DNA of 7,570 nucleotides from contig JAESRD010000005.1 of assembly GCA_016764835.1 (NCBI GenBank), positions 1 through 7,570 of the forward strand. The letters are read 5' to 3'. The notes under the pieces are model-generated. The model had not been told where the DNA came from. It saw nothing but the letters and a program-made list of their open reading frames with translations, and made no database searches. This document shows positions 1 through 6,568 of this stretch, one piece after another. Position 1 is the stretch's first letter; every line of letters starts with the position of its first letter. The position numbers and the translations under genes were made by a program. The DNA is from Paracoccaceae bacterium (GTDB lineage Bacteria > Pseudomonadota > Alphaproteobacteria > Rhodobacterales > Rhodobacteraceae).

Positions 1-308
1 AGGCGCAGATGCAGGGGGCGCACCTCGGGGAGGCGCAGTTGGACCAAAACACCTCTCTTAAAGCTGCTACTCTGCAAGGTGCAGCTTTAAGAGAGTTGAA
101 TTATACTGACATAACCCAAATAGCTGAACATCTCCCTACAATGTTTGGCGACGCCTCCGTCATCCGCCCCATCGTCAACAACACATGCGCGCCCAAACCC
201 GCCCACTGGCCCGACCACGAACTTGACGATGATGATTTCAACACCGAATGGGAAAAGTGGCAAGCCGACCCAGACAATTACACCCCGCCCCCAAAACCAG
301 CCGCCTAA
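1..308 (+). CDS. Pentapeptide-repeat protein, C-terminal part (5' end outside window)
   Basis: The reading frame is open from the left edge (first full codon at 3) to the TAA at 306-308, so this is the C-terminal end of a longer protein; the ATG at 9 is probably internal. The first 35 or so residues show A-x-L-x-x spacing (AHLGE, AQLDQ, ATLQG, AALRE), the signature of pentapeptide repeats, which fold as a right-handed beta-helix with a square cross-section. The remainder is a non-repeat tail with PAHWP, an acidic DDDDF patch, a Trp-rich EWEKWQ segment and a Pro-rich end. Such proteins usually act by binding another protein or a surface; no enzyme activity can be inferred. Codons 51-135 are AT-rich and use triplets rare in the rest of the window (TTA, AGA, ATA, CTT), and this stretch carries a perfect inverted repeat. 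serS follows 78 bases downstream on the same strand. The family call is fairly sure, the function unknown. Confidence 0.75.
   Translation, partial: AQMQGAHLGEAQLDQNTSLKAATLQGAALRELNYTDITQIAEHLPTMFGDASVIRPIVNNTCAPKPAHWPDHELDDDDFNTEWEKWQADPDNYTPPPKPAA
53..95. repeat. Perfect 15-bp inverted repeat inside the pentapeptide gene
   Basis: The left arm 53-67 (ctctcttaaagctgc) is the exact reverse complement of the right arm 81-95 (gcagctttaagagag), separated by a 13-base loop (68-80). The arms would form a stable RNA or cruciform hairpin. It lies in frame inside the coding sequence and encodes SLKAATLQGAALRE, so it does not break the gene. No U-tract follows, so it is not a standard intrinsic terminator. 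Role unknown. Confidence 0.7.
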
Positions 309-386
309 CCAGCCGCCAAAAACCCCTTCAAAATCTTCGCCCCATCAGGCATAGACCCCACACACATAACCAAAGGGACGAGACCC

Positions 387-1679
387 ATGCATGACATCCG
401 CACAATCCGCGACAACCCTGCCGCCTTCGACGCGGCCCTGGGCCGCAGGGGCATGTCACCAGTCTCGCCCGCCATTTTGGCGCTAGATACCGCGCGCCGC
501 GCCAAAATCCTCGCCGCCGAGACCGCCCAAGCCGAGCAAAAGCGCGCCGCCAAAGAAGTCGGTGCCGCCAAGGCCAAGGGCGACGACGCCGCGTTCAACC
601 GTCTGCGCGCACTGGTAGCTGACAAAAAGGCCGAGACCGCCCGCCTCCAAGACGAGGCCAAAGCCGAAGACGCCGCCCTGACAGAAATGCTCATGGCCAT
701 TCCAAACCTGCCCGACGCCACCATCCCCGATGGCAGCACTGAAGATGACAATGTCGAAATTCACCGCCACGGCAACCCGCGCAATTACTCATTCACTCCG
801 GTCGAACATTTCGAAATCCCAGCTATAAAACCCGGCATGGACTTTGAAGCCGGCGCCCGCCTCTCCGGCGCGCGTTTCGTCGTCCTCTCGGGTGCCACCG
901 CCCGCCTGCACCGCGCGCTGGGCCAGTTCATGCTCGACACCCATGTCGAAGAGCACGGCCTAACCGAGACCATCACCCCCGTGCTGGTCCGCGAAGAAAT
1001 GATGTACGGCACCGGCCAGCTGCCCAAGTTCGGCGAAGACAGCTACCAAACCACCAATGGCTGGTGGCTGATCCCCACCGCCGAAGTGACGCTGACCAAC
1101 CTCGTCAATGGCCAAACCCTCGACGAGACCGCCCTGCCGCGCCGCCACTGCGCCCTGACCCAGTGCTTTCGCTCCGAGGCAGGCTCCGCTGGCCGCGACA
1201 CGTCAGGCATGTTGCGCCAACACCAGTTTGAAAAGGTCGAAATGGTCTCGATCACCAAGCCAGAAGACAGCCCAGCCGAGCACCTGCGCATGACCACCTG
1301 CGCCCAAAACATCCTAGAAGCCCTAGAGCTGCCCTACCGCACAATCGTGCTGTGCACCGGCGATCTCGGCGCAGGCATGCGCAAAACCCACGATATCGAA
1401 GTCTGGCTCCCCGGCCAAAACGCTTTTCGCGAAATCTCGTCAATATCGGTCGCCGGAGACTACCAGGCCCGCCGGATGAACGCCCGCTACAAGCCAGCAG
1501 CAGGCGGCAAACCCGAATATGTGCATACGCTCAATGGCTCCGGCCTCGCTGTGGGGCGCACGCTGATCGCCGTGGTTGAGAACGGCCAGCAAGAAGACGG
1601 CTCTGTCACCCTGCCAAAAGCCCTGCACCCCTATCTGCGCGGTGCCACACATATCAAACCAGACGGCACCCTAGCCTAA
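387..1679 (+). CDS. serS: Seryl-tRNA synthetase (SerRS)
   Basis: Class II aminoacyl-tRNA synthetase that charges tRNA-Ser (and tRNA-Sec where present) with serine in the cytoplasm, using ATP via seryl-adenylate. At 430 residues it has the normal bacterial length. Residues about 28-100 form the Ala/Lys/Glu-rich helical hairpin (long coiled-coil arm) that grips the long variable arm of tRNA-Ser. The catalytic core follows: the serine-binding TAEV motif at 231-234, class II motif 2 at 261-285 ([14 protein letters not shown] followed by HQFEKVE), the [11 protein letters not shown] segment at 358-368, and motif 3 at 384-399 ([10 protein letters not shown], with the conserved Arg at 391). The ATG at 387 is supported by a purine-rich AAAGGGA at 372-378, 8 bases upstream. 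A Cys commonly seen in the SSCS stretch before DFQARR is Ile here (353), probably a tolerated change. The stop codon lies inside the 3' end of the convergent hydrolase gene. No promoter is obvious in the 78 bases upstream, so it may be co-transcribed with the pentapeptide gene. Confidence 0.97.
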   Translation: MHDIRTIRDNPAAFDAALGRRGMSPVSPAILALDTARRAKILAAETAQAEQKRAAKEVGAAKAKGDDAAFNRLRALVADKKAETARLQDEAKAEDAALTEMLMAIPNLPDATIPDGSTEDDNVEIHRHGNPRNYSFTPVEHFEIPAIKPGMDFEAGARLSGARFVVLSGATARLHRALGQFMLDTHVEEHGLTETITPVLVREEMMYGTGQLPKFGEDSYQTTNGWWLIPTAEVTLTNLVNGQTLDETALPRRHCALTQCFRSEAGSAGRDTSGMLRQHQFEKVEMVSITKPEDSPAEHLRMTTCAQNILEALELPYRTIVLCTGDLGAGMRKTHDIEVWLPGQNAFREISSISVAGDYQARRMNARYKPAAGGKPEYVHTLNGSGLAVGRTLIAVVENGQQEDGSVTLPKALHPYLRGATHIKPDGTLA

Positions 1680-2831
1680 CAAAGCCGCCATCACCTTCGC
1701 CAATGTCTTGGGCCGATACCGCTTATCGGCCCGAACCCGCGCGCGCGCCGCATCAGACACGTGCCGCGCCGCCTCAGGCCCCTCCCTGTCTTGCGTCCGC
1801 AACGCCACTAGCCGCGCCCAAACACCGGGGTCTGACTTGTTGTTCAGCGCCGCGCTCAGCTTCTCTTCCGCCGCAACCTCGGCCAATATCTCGGGCCGCA
1901 GATCAAGCCCCGCCCTCTGCGCGCCTTGCGCAATCCACGCAAAACTATAGGCCGACAGCCCCTTCAGATCACCGCCGCCACCAACCGAGCCGTGATTGCC
2001 GGCAAACCATTCCTCGCGGTAGGGCAAATGCTCACGCGGTATTCCACCCAGCGGATCACCCGGCGCGAGGCCCAGCGCCAGACGGTTCAACTTTCCCAAA
2101 TTCGCCCATAAAGCTGGCGGAAATGTCCGGCGCCGCTCATCAACCGCCACAGCATGGCGGGCCGATGCCACCGAGCGCGACAAAACAGCGTCGTGAAACT
2201 GGTAGCCAGAGTTAAACAAAGGGGCCACGGCCCAATAGCCCGGTACGCCCAGCGCCCCTACAGTATCCCACACGCCCAGATAGGATACCTTGAGCTGAAC
2301 ACACATGCCCGGCGCATGCTTCATCCGCCAGTCCCATTCCTCTGGGCTGGTCACCGTATAAGGCGCAAACTCGGCCCGAAACCGGTAGCTCTCAACATCA
2401 TAAGGCCGCGTCCCGGCTTGGCGCGAGCGGTAGCGCGCCACAGCCTCACCAATGCGGGCCAAGTTCTCGCGCGGTGGTATCCCGCAAGACCGGATCAGCC
2501 CAGCCAGCGAGCGCGCCGTGTAAGCCCCGCGCGAAAAGCCAGTGATATAAATCTCATCACCCGGCTCATAGCAAAACGCCAAAGCCCGGTAGGCATCCTC
2601 AATATTCTCAATCAGCCCCCAGCCCAACGCCCCACCAGTAAACCGGTCAAGCATCCGCGCCGCCAAGCTTGATCCGCGCCCAGTGCCAACGCCCATGACA
2701 TAGAAAACCTGTTGCGAGACCCCGTCTTGCGCCGTCAGCCGCACGGCCTGCGCCAAGCGCACAACATTGGTCGGATGCTCTGCCTCCGCCCGGTTCCACG
2801 TGCCGTCACAAAATATAGCTATCCGCTTCAT
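1671..2831 (-). CDS. DUF2235 family alpha/beta-hydrolase (T6SS phospholipase-like domain)
   Basis: A 386-residue protein with the DUF2235 fold, the domain shared with Tle1-type phospholipases of type VI secretion. From the chosen start, [10 protein letters not shown] opens the domain at residues 4-13, the nucleophile elbow GFSRG is at 98-102 (Ser100), [10 protein letters not shown] at 186-195 carries a likely acidic residue (Asp189), HAVAVDERR is at 226-234, and [12 protein letters not shown] at 275-286 gives the likely catalytic His280. In many family members the last motif reads HxDVGGG; here the Asp position is Ser282. No signal peptide or membrane segment is seen, so it is probably cytoplasmic. 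The start at 2831 is preferred over the in-frame ATG at 2882 because conserved sequence begins there and AGGGGGAG lies 5 bases upstream. It is 108 bases downstream of der on the same strand and converges on serS with a 9-base overlap. No vgrG, tssI-type or immunity gene is visible, so an effector role is not supported; substrate unknown. Confidence 0.88.
   Translation of the reverse strand: MKRIAIFCDGTWNRAEAEHPTNVVRLAQAVRLTAQDGVSQQVFYVMGVGTGRGSSLAARMLDRFTGGALGWGLIENIEDAYRALAFCYEPGDEIYITGFSRGAYTARSLAGLIRSCGIPPRENLARIGEAVARYRSRQAGTRPYDVESYRFRAEFAPYTVTSPEEWDWRMKHAPGMCVQLKVSYLGVWDTVGALGVPGYWAVAPLFNSGYQFHDAVLSRSVASARHAVAVDERRRTFPPALWANLGKLNRLALGLAPGDPLGGIPREHLPYREEWFAGNHGSVGGGGDLKGLSAYSFAWIAQGAQRAGLDLRPEILAEVAAEEKLSAALNNKSDPGVWARLVALRTQDREGPEAARHVSDAARARVRADKRYRPKTLAKVMAALLG
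1708..1734 (+). terminator. Stem-loop just past the serS stop; possible U-less terminator
   Basis: GGGCCGATA at 1710-1718 pairs perfectly with TATCGGCCC at 1724-1732 around a 5-base loop. On the plus-strand RNA a U-G wobble (1709/1733) and a U-A pair (1708/1734) extend the stem to 11 pairs. It starts about 30 bases after the serS stop, inside the 3' end of the convergent hydrolase gene, where it encodes the region ADKRYRP. There is no U-tract, so a role in ending or protecting the serS transcript is only a suggestion; it could be a by-product of codon choice. Confidence 0.3.
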
Positions 2832-2836
2832 CGCCG

Positions 2837-2844
2837 CTCCCCCT
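2837..2844 (-). promoter_or_regulatory. Ribosome binding site that fixes the DUF2235 start
   Basis: On the minus strand AGGGGGAG stands 5 bases before the ATG at 2831, which begins [13 protein letters not shown]. This supports the shorter protein over an in-frame ATG 51 bases upstream (2882), whose extra 17 residues do not resemble the family. Confidence 0.6.
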
Positions 2845-2939
2845 AAGGGGGCAAGCATCGCGACCATAGACGGATTGCACAAGACTGGAATACCCGGCCC
2901 TGTGCCCGCCTGATGACCGGCTAAGCGACCGCTGCTAGG

Positions 2940-3584
2940 CTAAGTGCCCGGCTTCTTCAGGTGCTTGCGTAGCTTTGATGGCTGCGACTTGCGCTTGCCC
3001 TTAAACGGGTTGGTGTCGCCCTGCCCGCGCAAAGTCAGCCGTATCGGCGTGCCCGGCATGTCAAAATCCTCGCGCAATCCGTTGACCAAATAGCGCGTAT
3101 AGCTGGCAGGCACCGCATCAGGGAACGACGTCATCACCACAAAGTTTGGCGGCCGGGTTTTGACCTGCGTTATGTAGCGCATCTTAATCCGTTTGCCGCC
3201 CGGTGCTGGTGGCGGATGCGCCTCCAGCATGCCGGTCATCCAGCGGTTGAGCTGGGCCGTGGTCACGCGCCGGTTCCAAACCTCATGCGCCTTCATGATC
3301 GCCTCTTGCAGCCGGTCAACACCGCGCCCGGTTTTGGCCGAAACCGTCACCAATGGCGCGCCGCGTAGCTGCGGCAACAGCCTGCCAAAACTCTCGCGCA
3401 GATCGCGCAGCTTGGCCTGCTTCTCGTTCTCAAGATCCCACTTATTGACCGCAATGACCACAGCGCGGCCCTCGCGCTCGGCAAGGTCAGCAATCCGCAG
3501 ATCTTGCTGCTCAAACGGGATATCCACATCCAGCAGCACCACGACCACCTCTGAGAACCTCACCGCCCGCAGCCCGTCCGACAC
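2940..3584 (-). CDS. der: Der C-terminal part: rest of GTPase domain 2 and KH-like domain
   Basis: This frame continues Der. The apparent start at 3584 is a GTG that is really the internal Val of [11 protein letters not shown] (residue 268 of the restored protein), and no ribosome binding site argues for independent translation. It contains the domain 2 motifs NKWD (47-50 of this fragment) and SAKTGRG (82-88), then the KH-like domain from about residue 95 ([43 protein letters not shown]), ending in a basic tail rich in Lys and Arg typical of Der. The frame is open upstream to 3638, overlapping the N-terminal part, which is what a single-base indel produces. It is best treated as the second half of one gene. 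Confidence 0.85.
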   Translation of the reverse strand: MSDGLRAVRFSEVVVVLLDVDIPFEQQDLRIADLAEREGRAVVIAVNKWDLENEKQAKLRDLRESFGRLLPQLRGAPLVTVSAKTGRGVDRLQEAIMKAHEVWNRRVTTAQLNRWMTGMLEAHPPPAPGGKRIKMRYITQVKTRPPNFVVMTSFPDAVPASYTRYLVNGLREDFDMPGTPIRLTLRGQGDTNPFKGKRKSQPSKLRKHLKKPGT

Positions 3585-3595
3585 AGAGAGCTTCT

Positions 3596-4384
3596 CTAGC
3601 TTCTCGTCAATCTTGGCCTTTTGCGCATGCCCGCCGTGTCAAAAATCCGCATTGGCACGCCCTCCCACTCGAAGGGCACCGATATAGCGTCGCGGGTAAT
3701 CCCGGGCTCGGGGCCGGTGAGCAGACGTTCTTCGCCAATGATCTGGTTGATCAGCGTTGATTTACCGGCATTGGGCCGCCCAACCACTGCAATCTGCAAG
3801 GGGCGGGCTTTTGTTGGCTTGCGCGGCGCATCCTCGTCTTCGTCGCTGACCTCAACATCCGTATCCGGCTCGTCTTTGCGGTTTTCAAACTTCTCGGCGA
3901 TCGGCATCAGCATTGACAGCAGCTCGCTCATGCCCTCGCCGTGCTCAGCTGACAGCGCCAACGGCTCGCCCAAACCCAGCGAATATGCTTCAAGCAAACC
4001 GGCCTCAGCCGCCCGGCCCTCGGCCTTATTCGCGCCCAAGATCACATGGGCTGACTTCTTGCGCAAAATCGAGGCAAAGACCTCGTCGGCTGGCAGCACA
4101 CCGGCGCGGGCATCTATCAAGAACAGGCAGATATCGGCCATGCCAACCGCGCGCTCTGTCAGCTGGCGCATGCGGCCTTGCAGACTTTCATCTGTGGCCT
4201 CTTCAAGTCCAGCCGTATCAATAACGGTAAAGCGCAGCTGGCCCAGCCGGGCAGCGCCTTCGCGCAAGTCACGCGTTACCCCCGGCTGGTCATCGACCAA
4301 AGCCAGACGTTTACCGACGAGGCGGTTGAACAAAGTAGATTTACCGACATTGGGCCGGCCGACGATGGCAAGTGTAAACGACAT
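3596..4384 (-). CDS. der: Der N-terminal part: GTPase domain 1 and start of GTPase domain 2
   Basis: As read without correction, this frame gives 262 residues. Domain 1 has the P-loop GRPNVGKST (9-17), switch Thr37 in GVTRD, DTAG (56-59), the base-recognition motif NKAE (119-122, in place of NKxD, as is common in domain 1 of Der) and SAEHGEG (145-151). A charged linker rich in Asp and Glu (about 167-192) joins it to domain 2, which has its P-loop GRPNAGKST at 202-210, GITRD at 228-232 and DTAG at 249-252. The last six residues (PRLTRS) are out-of-frame sequence after the shift. The ATG at 4384 is the natural family start ([17 protein letters not shown]), though the nearest Shine-Dalgarno-like GGGA is weak and about 10 bases away. 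Alone this fragment could bind GTP in domain 1 but lacks NKxD of domain 2 and the KH-like domain, so it should not work as Der. Confidence 0.85.
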   Translation of the reverse strand: MSFTLAIVGRPNVGKSTLFNRLVGKRLALVDDQPGVTRDLREGAARLGQLRFTVIDTAGLEEATDESLQGRMRQLTERAVGMADICLFLIDARAGVLPADEVFASILRKKSAHVILGANKAEGRAAEAGLLEAYSLGLGEPLALSAEHGEGMSELLSMLMPIAEKFENRKDEPDTDVEVSDEDEDAPRKPTKARPLQIAVVGRPNAGKSTLINQIIGEERLLTGPEPGITRDAISVPFEWEGVPMRIFDTAGMRKRPRLTRS

Positions 4385-4396
4385 TTCGTATTTTTC

Positions 4397-4413
4397 CCGG
4401 GATCAAGGCCCGG
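4397..4413. repeat. Small palindrome in the bamB-der gap
   Basis: CCGGG at 4397-4401 and CCCGG at 4409-4413 form an inverted repeat around GATCAAG-type sequence (loop ATCAAGG). It sits in the 48-base gap between bamB and der, next to the weak ribosome binding site of der. The layout resembles the short CCCGG...GATC...CCGGG extragenic palindromes scattered in many alphaproteobacterial genomes; that resemblance is from memory. It has no U-tract on the der-coding strand and is unlikely to terminate transcription. Confidence 0.35.
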
Positions 4414-4432
4414 CTGTTACACGATATGGCGG

Positions 4433-5740
4433 CTAACGCAAAGCGGCAAGTTGGCCGTTCTCAAGGATGATGTACAAAACATTGCCCGCAACCACCGGCA
4501 AACTGGCAGCACCAGCGGGCAAAACCACATCGCCAAGCGACGCGCCAGAGACCGGATCAAACTGCCGCAGCAGCCCATCTGATGAGCCGACGATCAGCCG
4601 CCCGCCCGCCAGAATTGGCCCAAAATGCACATAACGGGTGTGTTGGCGCCAGTTGGCTTCTTGCTCAAATACCGGCAGCTGAACATGCCATGTAATGCTG
4701 CCATCACTGGCATTTAGCCTAATTAACTCATTGATATCATTGACAAGAAACAAAGACCCGGCCTCAACCCATATCGGGCTTGTCGCCCCGGTAACGGCCG
4801 TCCATAGCCGCTCACCATCAGCCAAACGCAGCGCCGCCACCCGGCCAGATACATTGCCCACATAAATCACATTGCCGTCAATTACCGGGTCCGCGCCAAT
4901 ATCATTGGCCGCCACAGAGACCGCTTCACCAACCCGGTTGCCGGCAATAATGCTCGACCAGCGCCGCAATCCGCCCTGCGGAAACGCGCCGAGAACTTCA
5001 CCCGACGGAAACGGAAAAATTGCAATATCTCCGCTAACAGCCACGCCAGCACCGCCCGCGACGTTTGACGCCGACGGTGTGCCATCGCTCTGCCATTTGA
5101 TCCGCCCGGTCTCTGCCTCAAGCGCCCAGGCCCGACTATCGCGCGAAACCACGAAAACCAGCCCGTCTGAAACCGTGGGCGCCGCACTGCCCGGCGCGTT
5201 CAGGTCTTGGCTCCAAATCTCGGCCCCGGTGACGGCGTTTAGCGCCGTGATCCGGCCAAAGCCGGTGGTGACAAACAAGGTGCCGTCCTGCGCCGCCATG
5301 CCGCCGCCCGACGCGTCAGACGCGCCGTCGCCAGCTGGGGTGAGGTCATGGCTCCACAACAGCTCACCAGCGGTGGAAACAGCTGAAACCTGCGCCGCCG
5401 AATCGAGGGTAAACACCCGCCCATCAAGCACGATAGGGTCGGCCGTAATGCGGTGGCGGCGGTTATTGCCCGCGCCAATATCTTGGGTGAAGGCCAGTGT
5501 CAGGTTGGCCGCCAAGGCCGGATGTGGCAGCCGGTGCTGGGCATTGCCACCCCGGTGGGTCCAGTCAGCGTTGACCCGCGGCGCAGGCAATGCCAAAGCT
5601 GGCGCTTGGTTTTCAACAACCATCGCTGGGCGCACGTCAATCCGCTCGCCCGGCAAGATCACATCATTGGCCCCGCCGCAGCCGGTCAGCACAGCAAGCG
5701 CCAAGCCGAGCCTGAACATGTTCGTTGTTTTGCCTGCCAT
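4433..5740 (-). CDS. bamB: BamB-like outer-membrane assembly lipoprotein (PQQ-type beta-propeller)
   Basis: Predicted lipoprotein of 435 residues. BamB is the beta-propeller subunit of the BAM complex and helps deliver outer-membrane beta-barrel proteins to BamA. The N-terminus has a short basic region, a hydrophobic stretch (11-18) and a lipobox LTGC with the modified cysteine at 21, so it should be exported and lipid-anchored facing the periplasm. The rest shows repeated propeller blades of the PQQ_2 type, each with a Gly-x-x-x-W turn: GELLWSHDL (125-133), GAEIWSQDL (172-180), GRIKWQSD (212-219), GERLWTAV (309-316) and GSITWHVQL (347-355). The ATG at 5740 is preceded by a G-rich stretch (AGGGGGTGG) about 6 bases upstream; an ATG at 5719 (residue 8) would also leave a signal peptide. 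It sits between the yfgM-like gene and der, the same order as in E. coli, which supports the BamB assignment over other PQQ-propeller proteins. Confidence 0.85.
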   Translation of the reverse strand: MAGKTTNMFRLGLALAVLTGCGGANDVILPGERIDVRPAMVVENQAPALALPAPRVNADWTHRGGNAQHRLPHPALAANLTLAFTQDIGAGNNRRHRITADPIVLDGRVFTLDSAAQVSAVSTAGELLWSHDLTPAGDGASDASGGGMAAQDGTLFVTTGFGRITALNAVTGAEIWSQDLNAPGSAAPTVSDGLVFVVSRDSRAWALEAETGRIKWQSDGTPSASNVAGGAGVAVSGDIAIFPFPSGEVLGAFPQGGLRRWSSIIAGNRVGEAVSVAANDIGADPVIDGNVIYVGNVSGRVAALRLADGERLWTAVTGATSPIWVEAGSLFLVNDINELIRLNASDGSITWHVQLPVFEQEANWRQHTRYVHFGPILAGGRLIVGSSDGLLRQFDPVSGASLGDVVLPAGAASLPVVAGNVLYIILENGQLAALR

Positions 5741-5772
5741 TTACAGCCACCCCCTGCCCGTAAGTCTTAACT

Positions 5773-5792
5773 GTGTCGCACCCGCGCGACAC
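5773..5792. repeat. Stem-loop upstream of bamB
   Basis: GTGTCGC (5773-5779) pairs perfectly with GCGACAC (5786-5792) around a 6-base loop. It lies in the untranslated stretch 33 to 52 bases before the bamB start. On the coding (minus) strand it is followed by AGTTAAG, not a U-tract, so a terminator is unlikely; it may shape the bamB leader or mark an RNA processing site. Confidence 0.4.
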
Positions 5793-5794
5793 CA

Positions 5795-5830
5795 ACATAT
5801 TGGCCATGTGGCTACATATTGGCCATATGG
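5795..5830. repeat. Two-copy 19-base tandem repeat upstream of bamB
   Basis: ACATATTGGCCATGTGG (5795-5811) and ACATATTGGCCATATGG (5814-5830) differ at one of 17 positions and are spaced 19 bases start to start. Each is centred on the palindrome TGGCCA with AT-rich flanks that are partly symmetric. The pair lies between the yfgM-like stop (5862) and bamB (5740). A spacing near two helical turns would suit a dimeric DNA-binding protein, but a chance local duplication is equally possible. Confidence 0.6.
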
Positions 5831-5861
5831 CGCGCAATAGTCGAGCGCCAAGCTTGGCCGG

Positions 5862-6512
5862 TCACTCAGCCAGCTCGCCACCCAAAGCCACCGTCAGGTT
5901 GGTCGCACGTTCGCGCAAGCCACCTTGCAGTTCTGCATCTTCAAGAATAGTCGCCAGCTGCGCGAGCACAGCCGCAGTATCGCCAGCCCGCAGATACGAA
6001 TAAGCGATCTGTTCTTGCGCCAATAGCCGGAACGGCGCGCCAGCGGCTGCCAGCGCTTCCAACCCGGAGCGCAGCTCATCTTCGGGCAAAATCTCAGCGC
6101 GAATGATCAGCGCTTTTAGCTGGGCCATTTCGCGGTAAATACTGTCGATATCCTGGTTCGCCGCCAGCGTATCAAGCCGGGCCGCCGCGGCCTCATTGTC
6201 GCCCATGGCCAGCTCTTCAGATGAAGCCAACAGCGCGGGTAGCAAAATAGCCGTGTCGGCGTCAGCCACCGCATCAAGAGCGGCAATCCGTGCCTCGGGC
6301 TCCGCATGCTCCATGGCACTGAGCAACAGGTCACCGCGCAGCTGCGCCATTTCCTGAATATTGACAGCGCGCCATTCGCGCCAAGCCGCGCCACCAACCA
6401 GCAGCAACACTGCCAGCACAGCAATCCAACCATAGCGACGCATATAATGCGCCATCTGGTCTTTTCTCAGCTCTTCGCTGACCTCTTCGACAAAGCCGTC
6501 GCTATTGCTCAC
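5862..6512 (-). CDS. YfgM-like membrane-anchored protein (TPR_21 type)
   Basis: A 216-residue protein with a charged cytoplasmic N-terminus (1-26), one membrane helix at about 27-44 (YGWIAVLAVLLLVGGAAW) and a long Ala/Leu/Glu-rich helical domain that would lie in the periplasm and looks like degenerate TPR helices. In E. coli YfgM is anchored the same way, associates with SecYEG and the chaperone PpiD, and has been linked to control of the RcsB stress response; whether the alphaproteobacterial protein does this is inference. The start is a GTG at 6512, preceded by GAAGGG (6521-6526) at 8 bases; an in-frame TAA two codons upstream excludes a longer form. It is followed after 121 bases by bamB and then der, the same order as in E. 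coli (yfgM-bamB-der), which strengthens the call. Its sequence is weakly conserved, so the family assignment rests on topology plus gene order. Confidence 0.8.
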   Translation of the reverse strand: MSNSDGFVEEVSEELRKDQMAHYMRRYGWIAVLAVLLLVGGAAWREWRAVNIQEMAQLRGDLLLSAMEHAEPEARIAALDAVADADTAILLPALLASSEELAMGDNEAAAARLDTLAANQDIDSIYREMAQLKALIIRAEILPEDELRSGLEALAAAGAPFRLLAQEQIAYSYLRAGDTAAVLAQLATILEDAELQGGLRERATNLTVALGGELAE

Positions 6513-6540
6513 GCCTTATTCCCTTCAATTCCGCACCGTA

Positions 6541-6564
6541 AGAAGCGTTTTTCAGAACACTTCT
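6541..6564 (-). other. Leader hairpin before the yfgM-like gene
   Basis: On the minus-strand RNA, AGAAGUGU (6564-6557) can pair with ACGCUUCU (6548-6541) with one G-U wobble and an 8-base loop; the plus strand would have a mismatch there, so the stem favours the transcribed strand. It lies between an unused strong ribosome binding site (6569-6575) and the real start at 6512. Function unknown. Confidence 0.35.
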
Positions 6565-6568
6565 GTAT

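Larger units (their letters stand above)
2940..4384 (-). pseudogene. der: Ribosome-assembly GTPase Der (EngA), split by an apparent 1-base frameshift
   Basis: Der has two tandem GTPase domains plus a C-terminal KH-like domain and acts in late maturation of the 50S ribosomal subunit; it is essential in the bacteria tested. All three parts are present but in two frames. The first frame runs from ATG 4384 to a TAG at 3596-3598, leaving Der sequence after DTAGMRKR (residue 256). The expected continuation [19 protein letters not shown] is intact in the other frame. Restoring one G in the minus-strand run AAAAGGCC (about 3615-3622) gives an unbroken 481-residue protein, a normal length for this family. 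The two frames are both open only between 3599 and 3638, so the shift must lie there. All GTPase motifs on both sides are conserved, with no sign of decay, which favours a sequencing or assembly error or a very recent mutation over an old pseudogene. bamB lies 48 bases upstream. Confidence 0.9.

Noticed and set aside
102..107. TATACT as a -10 box for a serS promoter
   Set aside because: The hexamer 17 bases upstream (GTGCAG) does not resemble a -35, and the site lies inside an AT-rich coding patch where such matches are expected.
1703..2672. Plus-strand open frames of about 170 residues opposite the DUF2235 gene
   Set aside because: The minus-strand protein has clear family motifs; the plus-strand translations are low-complexity and lack convincing ribosome binding sites.
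2839..2851. CCCCC-TAA-GGGGG palindrome before the DUF2235 gene
   Set aside because: It is explained by the G-rich ribosome binding site plus a matching C-run; the 3-base loop and lack of a U-tract argue against a terminator.
2832..2882. Longer DUF2235 start at the ATG at 2882
   Set aside because: The extra 17 residues do not look like the family or a signal peptide, and a good ribosome binding site supports the ATG at 2831.
3615..3622. Programmed -1 ribosomal frameshift in der
   Set aside because: The site C-AAA-AGG does not fit the classic X-XXY-YYZ slip pattern well, I know of no frameshifting in Der, and no obvious stimulatory structure was found. A missing base is simpler.
3621..5840. 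Long plus-strand open frames opposite der (3621-4436) and bamB (4872-5840)
   Set aside because: They are antisense to well-recognised genes, have no recognisable domains, and show the Ser/Pro/Arg-rich composition expected of out-of-frame GC-rich DNA.
5847..5858. 12-bp perfect palindrome GCCAAGCTTGGC after the yfgM-like stop
   Set aside because: It would fold only to a 4-bp stem with a 4-base loop and has no U-tract, so it is too weak for a terminator; as an operator there is no supporting evidence.
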